Shown piece after piece: positions 34,283 to 47,400 of a stretch of DNA of 64,000 nt; the first letter of the stretch is position 1, and every line of letters begins with the position of its first letter. A program made the translations under genes and the position numbers. Under the pieces are notes generated by a model. It was not told where the DNA came from and ran no database searches. It was given only the letters and a program-made list of their open reading frames with translations. This stretch comes from Pseudomonas turukhanskensis (GTDB lineage: Bacteria; Pseudomonadota; Gammaproteobacteria; Pseudomonadales; Pseudomonadaceae): assembly GCF_027922365.1 (NCBI RefSeq), contig NZ_BSFN01000006.1, positions 186,001 to 250,000 of the forward strand, given 5' to 3'.

Positions 34283-35728
34283 TTACGGCAACACCAGCAA
34301 CGCACTGTCGCCCACCAGCATCACGCCTGGCTCTGTGCGGTATTCGCTGAAGGTCAGGCCCGGTACATGCAGGGTGTCGCTTACTTTGCCGGTGTTGCTG
34401 TCGAGGATCAGCACCGCCGTGTGCTCGCCATTGAACGCCACCAGCGTGGCGCCGTTGACGTGCATATCGCTCATGGCAAAGTCGTCGGGCAGGGTGTAGG
34501 TCCACAGTGTTTTGCCGCTTTGTGGATCGACGGCTTGCAACCTGGCGCCGCCGTCGAGGTTTTTGTAAAGCCGCCCGGTGTTGGCATCGACGCTGGGGTT
34601 GTCTTCCTCGCCAAAGTGGTAGCTGTGGGTGATTGTTCCGGTCAGCACGTCGAGTCGTTGCAGGGTGGTGGCCAGGCGGTCCAGATAAAGAATCTGCTTG
34701 CCCACGTTCAGTTCGCCGCTCTCGCCCAGCGCTTGCTGCCAGCGCTGCTTGCCGCTTTCGGCGTTATAGGCGTGCAGCACGTATTCGTCGTCGAGCAATA
34801 ACAAGGTGTTATCCAGCACGCGCAGTGAGCCGGTGTCATAGCTGGTTAGCGGCGTGCGCCAGCGCTCGGCCAGGCTCTCGCCGTCGAGGGCGACCAGGTA
34901 GGCACCGTTGTCGTCGATGTACACCAGAACATCGCTCGCTACTTGCAGGTCTGCAGCCACGGTTTCCTGGTCGTGCTGGGCAGCTATCTTGCCGGTGGTG
35001 CGGTCGTGGGCGCGGATGCTCTGCTGCTCGGAGGTCAGGGTGTAAATGCGCTCGGGCCCGATCGCCACGTTCACCACGCTGTTTTCCCCGGCGTAGCGCC
35101 ACAGGGCGTTGCCCGTTTCCAGGTCTACCGCATGCAAAAAGCCCCGTCCGCTGCTGAAGAAGCCGGTCTGGCCATCGCTGGTGCGCAGGTACAGCGCGTT
35201 GCTCTGGCGGGTGTAGGCCCAATTCAGCCAGGTGGCGTTTTTGTTCTGCGGCGTATGTAAGGTGGGCAGCGGCAGGCGGGTAAGCAGGGTGACGCTGCTG
35301 CCCGTGTTGGGTTCGGGGTTATCCGCCAGTTCTTGATCGCAGGCGCTGTAGGCTTCGACATCGAAGGGACGTTCGCCGCTGCGCTGCTCGATGACGGCAT
35401 CGAACTGTTCTTCGCTGTAGGGCGGCAGGTTTTTGCTCGCCAGGCGTCGGTTGATCAGGCGGGTGCGCTCGACATTGCCGGTGGTGTGACCGCCGTCGAA
35501 AAAACTGCGGTCGATGCAGTCGATCTGGGCGTTGTACCACCCCAGTTGTTCCTCGCTCAGCGCAGCGTAAGCGGCGCGGCGATCAGGCTCAGCGGGCTTG
35601 CCAGGGCACGCTTGGCGCTGCGCCGATACCACCCCGTTTTCTGCTGCGCAGAGAAATACGTCGGCGTGGCTATTGATACTGAAACCGAGCAGCACGGCGG
35701 TGCCGGCGAGCAAGTGAGGCAAACGCAT
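34283..35728 (-). CDS. PQQ-type beta-propeller protein, exported
   Basis: 481 residues with a signal peptide ending near NSHA-DV. The N-terminal 150 residues contain DUF4124-like features (VFLCAAENGVVSAQRQACP) and several Cys; from about 150 on there are propeller repeats with the PQQ-like signature (FLHAVDLETGNALWRYAGE, VLHAYNAESGKQRWQQALG, RLQAVDPQSGKTLWTY). Resembles BamB-like propellers but no bam genes are near. No enzymatic residues identified; could be a periplasmic scaffold. Confidence 0.75.
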   Translation of the reverse strand: MRLPHLLAGTAVLLGFSINSHADVFLCAAENGVVSAQRQACPGKPAEPDRRAAYAALSEEQLGWYNAQIDCIDRSFFDGGHTTGNVERTRLINRRLASKNLPPYSEEQFDAVIEQRSGERPFDVEAYSACDQELADNPEPNTGSSVTLLTRLPLPTLHTPQNKNATWLNWAYTRQSNALYLRTSDGQTGFFSSGRGFLHAVDLETGNALWRYAGENSVVNVAIGPERIYTLTSEQQSIRAHDRTTGKIAAQHDQETVAADLQVASDVLVYIDDNGAYLVALDGESLAERWRTPLTSYDTGSLRVLDNTLLLLDDEYVLHAYNAESGKQRWQQALGESGELNVGKQILYLDRLATTLQRLDVLTGTITHSYHFGEEDNPSVDANTGRLYKNLDGGARLQAVDPQSGKTLWTYTLPDDFAMSDMHVNGATLVAFNGEHTAVLILDSNTGKVSDTLHVPGLTFSEYRTEPGVMLVGDSALLVLP

Positions 35729-36030
35729 CCCTGTGTTCCCTGGTTTAAACCCATCCTCTGGGCGATGGTCGATTCTACGGGCAACCGTCCCTTGCAGGCG
35801 AGTTGCCTTAAGCAGCTGTAGCCCGGATGTGTTTGCACTCGTACTGCCCGGTTTTGCTTAGGGGCCTGCGATTGATGTGACAGTGCCCGTGTATGGCGCC
35901 GGGCCCCCTTGAGCACGGCTCTTGGCCGAGCGCCTGACGGTGAAGCGCGCAGCGTGGTATCGCCGAAGCCTTGTGTGGCGAAAATCTGCGACAATCCGCG
36001 CCCGCCTTTCTGATTGTGCTAAGCCCGCTG
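35729..36030. other. Intergenic region between the propeller gene and hrpA
   Basis: 302 bases between divergent genes. Contains only one GC-rich potential hairpin near 35905 (GGCGCCGGGCCCCCTTGAGC region). No clear sigma-70 promoter pair, repeat of the families seen elsewhere or small gene was found. The hrpA promoter should lie in the last 100 bases. Confidence 0.4.
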
Positions 36031-40083
<4,053 letters not shown>

Positions 40084-40089
40084 GGCCTG

Positions 40090-40200
40090 CCCCTCACCCT
40101 AACCCTCTCCCGAGGGGAGAGGGGATTGATTGGTGGTGTTGCGACAAACGCCGATTAACTCCCCTCTACCGCGTGCGGGAGAGGGGCTGGGGGTGAGGGC
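40090..40200. repeat. Inverted pair of palindromic repeat, family F (copy 1)
   Basis: CCCCTCACCCTAACCCTCTC at 40090 with the hairpin CCCTCTCCCGAGGGGAGAGGG, then the inverted arm CGGGAGAGGGGCTGGGGGTG ending near 40200. Between the convergent hrpA and dctP genes. A larger cluster of the same family is at 53181-53370. Confidence 0.8.
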
Positions 40201-40215
40201 GAAGTTTTGTGCGAT

Positions 40216-41487
<1,272 letters not shown>

Positions 41488-41493
41488 TTAACC

Positions 41494-41567
41494 ACCGTCA
41501 TCCTTGCGAAGGCGAAGATCCAGAATCTCTCGGCATGCTCGGACTGCTGCCTTCGCGGAAATGACGC
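41494..41567. repeat. Degenerate inverted pair of palindromic repeat, family E
   Basis: CCGTCATCCTTGCGAAGGCG at 41494 then AGATCCAGAAT, and after about 20 bases the inverted CTGCCTTCGCGGAAATGACG ending at 41567. More diverged than the other family-E copies. This lies within the 400-base gap 41215-41614 between dctP and the HIT gene; the rest of the gap shows no other structure I can name. Confidence 0.65.
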
Positions 41568-41614
41568 TAAATCGGATATCGTTAGCGCCGCATCCCTTCC
41601 TATGGAGAACCTTG

Positions 41615-42052
41615 ATGAGCCTGCACGGCGACTACGACAGCCAGAACATCTTTGCCCAGATCATTCGCGGCGACGCCCCTTGCTACAAACTCTACGAGGA
41701 CGACGATGTGTTGGCCTTCCTCGACGTGTTCCCGCAGTCGCTCGGCCACACCCTGGTCATTCCAAAACGTTCGGCAGCGCGCAATATTCTGGAAGTGGAC
41801 ACCGAGGCGCTGGCCAAGGTGATGGCCGTGGTGCAGAAACTCACTCGCGTGATCGTTGAAGAGTTGGAACCGGCTGGTGTGCAGATCGCCCAGTTCAACG
41901 GCGCGCCGGCCGGGCAGACGGTGTTCCATATCCATCTGCACATCGTGCCGCGCTATGCCGGCCAAGGGCTGGGCGTGCACGCCACGCAAAAGGCCGACCC
42001 GGCCGAGCTTGAGCAATTGCAGGCACGCTTGCTCAAGCGTCTTGAAGGGTGA
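41615..42052 (+). CDS. HIT-family protein (histidine triad nucleotide-binding hydrolase)
   Basis: 145 residues from the ATG at 41615 with GGAG upstream; the frame extends to 41504 without family sequence. The catalytic triad HIHLHI lies in QTVFHIHLHIVPR near residue 105, and the N-terminal NIFAQIIRGDAPCYKLYEDDDVLAF is typical. Likely hydrolyses nucleoside phosphoramidates or adenylates. Single-gene unit. Confidence 0.92.
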   Translation: MSLHGDYDSQNIFAQIIRGDAPCYKLYEDDDVLAFLDVFPQSLGHTLVIPKRSAARNILEVDTEALAKVMAVVQKLTRVIVEELEPAGVQIAQFNGAPAGQTVFHIHLHIVPRYAGQGLGVHATQKADPAELEQLQARLLKRLEG

Positions 42053-42061
42053 GGAAAACGC

Positions 42062-42122
42062 ATCGAGGCTGAAGCCTCTCCTACACGGATCAAGATTTTG
42101 TAGGAGAGGCTTCAGCCTCGAT
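42062..42122. repeat. Perfect inverted repeat with 24-base arms (possible bidirectional terminator)
   Basis: Arms 42062-42085 (ATCGAGGCTGAAGCCTCTCC plus TACA) and 42099-42122 are exact reverse complements around a 13-base loop. Inside each arm there is a second short palindrome (GAGGCTGAAGCCTC), as in family D. It lies between the convergent HIT and enoyl-CoA hydratase genes, a position where a bidirectional terminator is useful, but there is no clear run of T. Confidence 0.9.
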
Positions 42123-42133
42123 AAATGTCCGCC

Positions 42134-42964
42134 TTACAACGCGTCTGGATAGCGCGCCAGATTCGCTCCCAACGCCCGCTCCATCTCGCCATCCGTTTGC
42201 CCGCCGTTGTCCATCAGCCACTGCACCCGTTCCAGGGTGGCGGGGGCGTTCATGTCGCCGACAAAGCGCTGCGATTCATCGACCAGTGCTGCGCCCGGCG
42301 CCGCTGTCACCTGATCGACCACCGCCTTGATATGGGCAATGCCCGCCGCCGGGAAGCTGGCAATGCGTCGGGCCAATGCCTCGCAATGGGCGCTCAGTTT
42401 TGCATCTGGCAATGCGCGGTTGATCCAGCCATAGCGCTCGGCCGTTTCGGCGTCGAAGTCGCTACCACCCAGGCAGATTTCCAGCGCGCGGCCGCGGCCG
42501 ACCATCTGCGCCAACCGCACCGTGCCGCCCGCGCCGGGCAGCAAGCCCACCGCCACTTCCGGCTGGCCAAGCACGGCGTGTTCGCGCGAGGCAAAGCGCA
42601 TATCCAATGCCAGCAAAAACTCACTACCGGCCCCACGGGCGCAGCCGCGCAGTTCGCCGATGGTCACTTGCGGCAGTTTGCTCAAGCGGGTGAACAGCGC
42701 GCTCAACAGGCTGGCCTGGCCTTCGGGCAAGGGCGGCGCCGGCTGGTGCAGTTGGCTGCCGAGGTCGAAGTGGGCGATGAAGAATGCCGGGTTGGCGCTG
42801 CGAAACAGCACCACGCGGGTGGCGGTGTCGGCTTCCAGGCTTTTGGCCAGTTTAAGCAGGTCGACGATGACGTCGCGGTCCATCAGGTTGATGGGCGGGT
42901 GATCGAATTCGATGGTGGCCACGCCGTTTTGGTCGTGGCGAGTGAGGGTGCTGTAGTCGCTCAT
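42134..42964 (-). CDS. Enoyl-CoA hydratase/isomerase (crotonase) family protein
   Basis: 276 residues. The crotonase fold is visible in GVATIEFDHPPINLMD, VVLFRSANPAFFIAHFDLG (oxyanion loop), GELRGCARGAGSEFLLALDMRFAS and VAVGLLPGAGGTVRLAQMVG. The substrate is uncertain: both Glu positions of classical enoyl-CoA hydratase do not stand out by eye, so it could be an isomerase or hydrolase relative. Starts MSDYSTLTRHDQ at an ATG with AGGAG five bases earlier. Confidence 0.85.
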   Translation of the reverse strand: MSDYSTLTRHDQNGVATIEFDHPPINLMDRDVIVDLLKLAKSLEADTATRVVLFRSANPAFFIAHFDLGSQLHQPAPPLPEGQASLLSALFTRLSKLPQVTIGELRGCARGAGSEFLLALDMRFASREHAVLGQPEVAVGLLPGAGGTVRLAQMVGRGRALEICLGGSDFDAETAERYGWINRALPDAKLSAHCEALARRIASFPAAGIAHIKAVVDQVTAAPGAALVDESQRFVGDMNAPATLERVQWLMDNGGQTDGEMERALGANLARYPDAL

Positions 42965-43046
42965 GCGGGTTCTCCTGAGGGGTGACAGGAGGGTGGCGCG
43001 GGGTGGGGCAGGGGCTCAACTACTATCCAGCGGGGTGATGGTGGAC

Positions 43047-43137
43047 GTAGGGCGAATATCCGCTTGCGGATATCCGCCACGGTTTGCGTGGCGTGCACGC
43101 AGCCGGCGGATATCGCCCGTGGCGATATTCGCCCTAC
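43047..43137. repeat. Inverted pair of palindromic repeat, family A (copy 4)
   Basis: GTAGGGCGAATATCCGCTTG at 43047 with the hairpin GCGGATATCCGC, then the inverted CGGCGGATATCGCCCGTGGC unit ending GATATTCGCCCTAC at 43137. It lies between the enoyl-CoA hydratase-like and cytochrome c genes, both on the minus strand, and ends 16 bases from the cytochrome stop. Confidence 0.88.
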
Positions 43138-43153
43138 GGTTCACGAGCAGACT

Positions 43154-44380
43154 TTACGGGTGCAAATCTCCGCGCAAATCGCTCACTTCTCCCACCGAAA
43201 CCGCCGGTGCCGCATTGCCCCACGTATTGCGCACATAGGTGAGCACGTCGGCAATGTTGTCGTCGCTGAGGTTCCAGGCGAACGACGGCATGGCTGGTCC
43301 CGTCGGCGCTGCTTCGGTACCACCGGCACGGCTACCGGCCAGCACTACGCGAATCAGCGAGGTCGGGTCGGTGCTGTTTACCAACGGTGCCGCTGCCAGT
43401 TTCGGGAACAGGTTTTTCACCCCCTCGCCGTTGGGCACATGGCAGGCGGAGCAGCGGTCGGCGTAAATCGCCTTGCCCGCAACCATGGCGGGTGTATCGG
43501 CTGCCACAGGTTGCGGTGCGGCGGCTGCCGGTTGGCCGTCCTTGAGGTAAACGGCCACCGCCATCAGGTCTTCATCGGTCCAGTGCTGGGTGGAGTTTTC
43601 CACCGCTTCGGCCATGGGGCCGGAGGCGATGTCGAAGCGGTTGGCGCCGGTTTTCAGGTACTCGACGATTTCCTCATTGCTCCACTGGCCAATGCCGCTG
43701 TGGGCGTTGGCGGTGATGTCGGGCGCTATCCAGCCTTGCAGGTTGGAGCCGGCCAGGAACTGGTCGTTCTTGTCGCCACCAATCAGGTTTTTCGGCGTGT
43801 GGCAGGTGCCGCAGTGGCCAAGACCTTCCACCAGGTAAGCGCCGCGGTTCCATTGCGGCGTTTTTTCCGCGTTGGGGGTGAACTCGCCGGGGGTGAAGTT
43901 CAGCATGTTCCAGCCGATCAGGCTGGTGCGCACGTTGAAGGGGAAGGGCAACTGGTTGGTTTCCACCGGGTTGTTAACCGGCTCGATGGTTTGCAGGTAG
44001 GCCCAAAGCGCCAGGTTGTCCTCTTTGCGCACCTTGGTATAGGCGGTGAAGGGCATGGCGCCGTACAGGCGTTTGCCGCCTTTGCTATGACCCTCGGACA
44101 TCACTTTCTGGAAGTCGTCGAAGGTCCAGTGGCCAAGGCCGGTGTCCGGATCGGGGGTGATATTGGCGCCGACCAGTTTGCCGAACGGCGTTTCAATCGC
44201 CACGCCACCGGAAAAAGGCGCTTTGCCTGGCACCGTATGGCAGGCGGTGCAGTCGCCAACCACCGCCAGGTAACGGCCTTTTTCCACCAGGTTGTAGGAG
44301 TCGGCGCCGGTTCCGGCGTGGGCGGCTTGTACGGTCAGGCCGAGCAGTGCCATGGCGCTAAGGGAGAGAAGAGTCTTCAT
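43154..44380 (-). CDS. Three-haem cytochrome c subunit of a membrane GMC/gluconate 2-dehydrogenase complex
   Basis: 408 residues from the ATG at 44380; the frame continues to 44533 but that part is not family-like. Signal peptide ends near VQAAHAG. Three CxxCH haem sites: CTACH, CGTCH and CSACH, with typical spacing of about 150 residues; each is followed by the second axial Met region. This subunit passes electrons from the flavoprotein to the respiratory quinone or oxidase. It overlaps the upstream GMC gene by four bases (ATGA-type), so the order is small subunit, flavoprotein, cytochrome. Confidence 0.93.
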   Translation of the reverse strand: MKTLLSLSAMALLGLTVQAAHAGTGADSYNLVEKGRYLAVVGDCTACHTVPGKAPFSGGVAIETPFGKLVGANITPDPDTGLGHWTFDDFQKVMSEGHSKGGKRLYGAMPFTAYTKVRKEDNLALWAYLQTIEPVNNPVETNQLPFPFNVRTSLIGWNMLNFTPGEFTPNAEKTPQWNRGAYLVEGLGHCGTCHTPKNLIGGDKNDQFLAGSNLQGWIAPDITANAHSGIGQWSNEEIVEYLKTGANRFDIASGPMAEAVENSTQHWTDEDLMAVAVYLKDGQPAAAAPQPVAADTPAMVAGKAIYADRCSACHVPNGEGVKNLFPKLAAAPLVNSTDPTSLIRVVLAGSRAGGTEAAPTGPAMPSFAWNLSDDNIADVLTYVRNTWGNAAPAVSVGEVSDLRGDLHP

Positions 44381-46140
44381 ACGCTGATCATCTCCCCTGG
44401 GCGTTGCAGATAAAGTCGTTTGATTGCATCCGCCGCCTTGAAGGCCAGGGCGCCCACGGTGCCGGTGGGGTTGTAGCCAGGGTTTTGCGGAAAGGCCGAG
44501 GAGCCGACCACAAACAGATTGGGCACGCCCCACACTTGCAGGTGCTTGTTCACCGAGCTGTTTTTCGGGTCGGCACCCATGATGAAACCCCCGACGATGT
44601 GCGAGGACTGGTACGAGGTATTAGCCCACGGGCCTTTTCTCGGCGCCGGCACCATTTCTCTGGGGTTCATGGTTTTGGCGATTTCCACCACTTTGTTGGT
44701 GACGTACTGCGCCATTTTCAGGTCGTTCTCGGGGAAGTCGAAGGTGATGCGCAGCAGCGGACGGCCGTGCGGATCCTTGTAGTTGGGGTCCAGCGACAGG
44801 TAGTTATTGCGCGTGGAATAACTGCTGGCTTCGCAGCCGATGGACATGGTGGAGAGGTAGTTGTCCACCGTGGCCTTTTTCCACTTCGCACCCCAGGCCG
44901 GTGTGCCGGGCGGGGTCGGGCGCGAGTCGATGGGCGCTGCGCCAATCGGGGTCACCCGGGTGCTGCCGCCGCCGACAAAGCCCAAACCGGAGTGGTCGAA
45001 GTTGTCGTTGTTGAACTCGTCGATGCCCATGCCGATGGCGCCGCCGCCGATATAGGGGTTGAAGTTCTTGTCGTTGAAAAACATCTTCACGCTGTTGGCG
45101 GTCTGGTAGGCGTAGTTGCGCCCGGTGGTGCCGGTATTGGTGATCGGGTTGTACGGCTCGCCTACACCCGAAAGCAGCATCAGCCGCACGTTTTCAAAGA
45201 TAAAGGCGGCGACCACCACGATCTCTGCCGGCTGCTCCCATTCCTGGCCGCTGGAGTCGACATAGATGATGCCGGTGGCCCGGGTGCCGGTGCTGTCCAT
45301 GGTCACTTTCAGCACTTCGGAGTTGGTCTTGGCGGTGAAGTTGGGCTTGCGAATCAGCGCCGGCAGCACGTTGACGATGGCGCTGGCTTTGGAATAGTTG
45401 CCGCAGCCGTAGTTGGTGCAGAAACCGCAGAAGGTGCATGGGCCCATGGTGACGCCGAGCTGGTTGGTATAAGCCCGCGAGGCCAGCGCCGAAGGCACCG
45501 GGAAGGGCTTGTAGCCGAGGTTTTTGGCGGCTTCGGCGAACAGCGTTGGCGCGTAGGTTTGTGCCGTCGGCGGGTTCGGGTATTCCTTGGAACGTGCGCC
45601 TTCGAAGGGGTTGCCGCCTTCGACGATCGTGCCGTTGAGGTTACCGGCTTTGCCGGAAACGCCGGCCAGACGCTCAAAGGCGTCGTAGTGCGGCTCCATT
45701 TCTTCCCAGGTGGTGCCCCAGTCTTGCAGGGTCAGTTCCGCGGGCAGTTCTTTGCCGTAACGCTCGGTCAGGTAGCTGTGCAGGCGGAACTCGGTGGGCT
45801 GGAAGCGAAAGGTGATGCCGGCCCAGTGGTTGCCGGCGCCGCCGGTGCCGTTGCCGGGGTGGAACGAGCCCCACACGCGCATGGGCAGTGCGGTTTCCGA
45901 CTCTTTGTTGCGCATGGTGCAGGTGTTCTGTTTGGTGCGCAGCATCAGTTCCTGACGGCGGTTGTAGCGCAGCTCGTCGGTGGCCGAGGCCAGGTTGAAA
46001 TCGGTGGCGGTGTCGCGCCACGGGCCGCGTTCGAAGCCGATCACGTTAAGGCCGGTGTCGGCCAGTTCGTTGGCGATGATCGAGCCCGCCCAGCCGAGCC
46101 CCACGACCACTACGTCGGTGGAAGGTAATTTTTTAGCCAT
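44377..46140 (-). CDS. FAD-dependent GMC-type dehydrogenase flavoprotein (gluconate 2-dehydrogenase-like)
   Basis: 587 residues. FAD Rossmann motif VVVGLGWAGSIIANELADTG at about 11-30, an internal CTFCGFCTNYGCGNYSK cluster of four Cys (about residues 225-240), and the GMC C-terminal active-site region (IVGGFIMGADPKNS, GTVGALAFKAADAI). Length and Cys cluster match the catalytic subunit of membrane-bound gluconate or 2-ketogluconate dehydrogenases, but alcohol or sorbitol dehydrogenases are close relatives, so the sugar acid is only a guess. No obvious signal peptide; export may rely on the Tat-signal-bearing small subunit. Confidence 0.85.
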   Translation of the reverse strand: MAKKLPSTDVVVVGLGWAGSIIANELADTGLNVIGFERGPWRDTATDFNLASATDELRYNRRQELMLRTKQNTCTMRNKESETALPMRVWGSFHPGNGTGGAGNHWAGITFRFQPTEFRLHSYLTERYGKELPAELTLQDWGTTWEEMEPHYDAFERLAGVSGKAGNLNGTIVEGGNPFEGARSKEYPNPPTAQTYAPTLFAEAAKNLGYKPFPVPSALASRAYTNQLGVTMGPCTFCGFCTNYGCGNYSKASAIVNVLPALIRKPNFTAKTNSEVLKVTMDSTGTRATGIIYVDSSGQEWEQPAEIVVVAAFIFENVRLMLLSGVGEPYNPITNTGTTGRNYAYQTANSVKMFFNDKNFNPYIGGGAIGMGIDEFNNDNFDHSGLGFVGGGSTRVTPIGAAPIDSRPTPPGTPAWGAKWKKATVDNYLSTMSIGCEASSYSTRNNYLSLDPNYKDPHGRPLLRITFDFPENDLKMAQYVTNKVVEIAKTMNPREMVPAPRKGPWANTSYQSSHIVGGFIMGADPKNSSVNKHLQVWGVPNLFVVGSSAFPQNPGYNPTGTVGALAFKAADAIKRLYLQRPGEMISV

Positions 46141-46147
46141 GGTGTGT

Positions 46148-46894
46148 TTAACCCTTCTTGTTCCAGGCGGAGCTGCCGATGATGGAAATCGGCGTGAGGT
46201 TCAGCTTCTGGTTATGCAGCCCGATGTAGTCGCGGTAGTCGTAGCGGGCGCCGGGGAACCCGATCATCTTCCAGGACACCATGTCGCGGTTGCCGCCGTA
46301 GATGGGGTCGGCGAAGAAGCCTTCCATGGTGTTGTCCAGCACTTGCTGGAAGAAGGCTTTGGCCTCGATGCCCTCCAGGGTGATGGCGCCTTTTTCCAGG
46401 TCTGTGAGCACCTTGTCGCGCTGCTCGGGCGCCAGGGCGCTGAAGTTTTTCTGGAACGTGGCCTGGCAGTATTTGCTCAAGCCAGCGAGGCCGATGCGGT
46501 AGCGCTCGCGCGGCACCAGCGGCGACTGGTCGGCCTGCGCCGGGGTGCCGGGGGTGAAGGGGCCTTCCATGTACAGGCGGCCGAAATCGCCGTAGTCGCC
46601 CACCAACTGGCGGTCGATAAAGACTGCGCAACCGGCGTCTTTGCCGCTGACGCTCAATTCATCGGCGGGAATCAGTTGTTCGACAATGGCTTCCACTTCT
46701 GCGGCTTCTTCGGCAGTGAAGAACTGCCAGCCGGGGCTGTCGTAGTGCATCGGGCCGTTATGGTCGAAGGGCAGCCACTTGGGCGTACCGATCACGGTGG
46801 CGGCCTGGGCGCTGGCGGCGGCGCCGGCAGCCAGGGTGGTGGCGGAGGTCTTTAACAGCTGTCGCCGGGTGAGGCCTTTGGATTGCTCGGTCAT
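46148..46894 (-). CDS. Gluconate 2-dehydrogenase subunit 3 family protein, Tat-exported
   Basis: 248 residues starting MTEQSKGLTRRQLLKTSATT; the twin-Arg TRRQLLK is a Tat signal, with a hydrophobic stretch and AQA cleavage after. The body (WQFFTAEEAAEVEAIVEQLIPADELS, GFFADPIYGGNRDMVSWKMIGFPGA) matches gluconate 2-dehydrogenase subunit 3. It probably carries the flavoprotein through the Tat pathway as a preformed complex. First gene of the three-gene operon, with a 506-base upstream gap. Confidence 0.93.
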   Translation of the reverse strand: MTEQSKGLTRRQLLKTSATTLAAGAAASAQAATVIGTPKWLPFDHNGPMHYDSPGWQFFTAEEAAEVEAIVEQLIPADELSVSGKDAGCAVFIDRQLVGDYGDFGRLYMEGPFTPGTPAQADQSPLVPRERYRIGLAGLSKYCQATFQKNFSALAPEQRDKVLTDLEKGAITLEGIEAKAFFQQVLDNTMEGFFADPIYGGNRDMVSWKMIGFPGARYDYRDYIGLHNQKLNLTPISIIGSSAWNKKG

Positions 46895-47137
46895 GCAGGG
46901 CTCCTGACGCCGGGTATGGCGCGCTGTTGTACAGCGCGGCGTTGGCGTATCAGTTCACGGTTGTGAGCGGGTCCGGCCAACGGCCAGACGGGCTGAGCGG
47001 GTTGCGAGAGGTGGCGGTTCACGCCCCTGGAGCGGATTAACGGCAAGGCGTTATCCGCGTTCGTCTAGTCCACGCGCCTTTTTAGAGTAGGGGGTGTGTC
47101 AAAATGTTGCAGGTCTTACATAGGTAAATATCTGTTA

Positions 47138-47156
47138 CGGATTACGTAATAATCCG
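47138..47156. promoter_or_regulatory. Palindrome CGGATTA-CGTAA-TAATCCG, candidate operator
   Basis: Seven-base perfect arms with a five-base centre in the AT-rich part of the divergent region between the dehydrogenase operon and the FabH-like gene. It does not match the sites I know for PtxS, HexR or GntR-type sugar-acid regulators. No regulator gene lies nearby. Confidence 0.35.
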
Positions 47157-47179
47157 CAGGCTAGAGCGGTTGCCGGTTG

Positions 47180-47255
47180 GTAGGAGCGAGCGTGCTCGCC
47201 AAGTGATTTTCTCGCTTAAACCGTTTTCAGCGTTCGCGAGCGAGCTCGCTGCTAC
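47180..47255. repeat. Inverted pair of palindromic repeat, family C (copy 3)
   Basis: GTAGGAGCGAGCGTGCTCGC at 47180 and the inverted GTTCGCGAGCGAGCTCGCTG ending CTAC at 47255. Between divergent genes, so it cannot terminate either one; its position must have another explanation. Confidence 0.85.
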
Positions 47256-47400
47256 GAACGGAGCGGCTTGCCGCTTTTTACCGGTACGCACGTGCCTTCT
47301 TCAGGCTGACGAACGTCAGCGTGTATCGCTGGGGGTTTGTAGTCATTTTCGGGCACAATAGCCGCCATTCCGATCAATTAAGCTTGCAAGAGGATCGACC

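Larger units (their letters stand above)
46895..47400. other. Intergenic region between the dehydrogenase operon and the FabH-like gene
   Basis: 506 bases between divergent genes. It holds an AT-rich tract at 47095-47155 with the palindrome at 47138-47156, a family-C repeat pair at 47180-47255, and a six-base inverted repeat CTGACGAACGTCAG at 47306-47319 closer to the FabH-like start. The first 190 bases show nothing recognisable. Confidence 0.5.

Noticed and set aside
44404..46128. 574-codon open frame on the plus strand opposite the GMC flavoprotein gene
   Set aside because: Shadow of a gene with strong motifs; no start signal or protein-like pattern.
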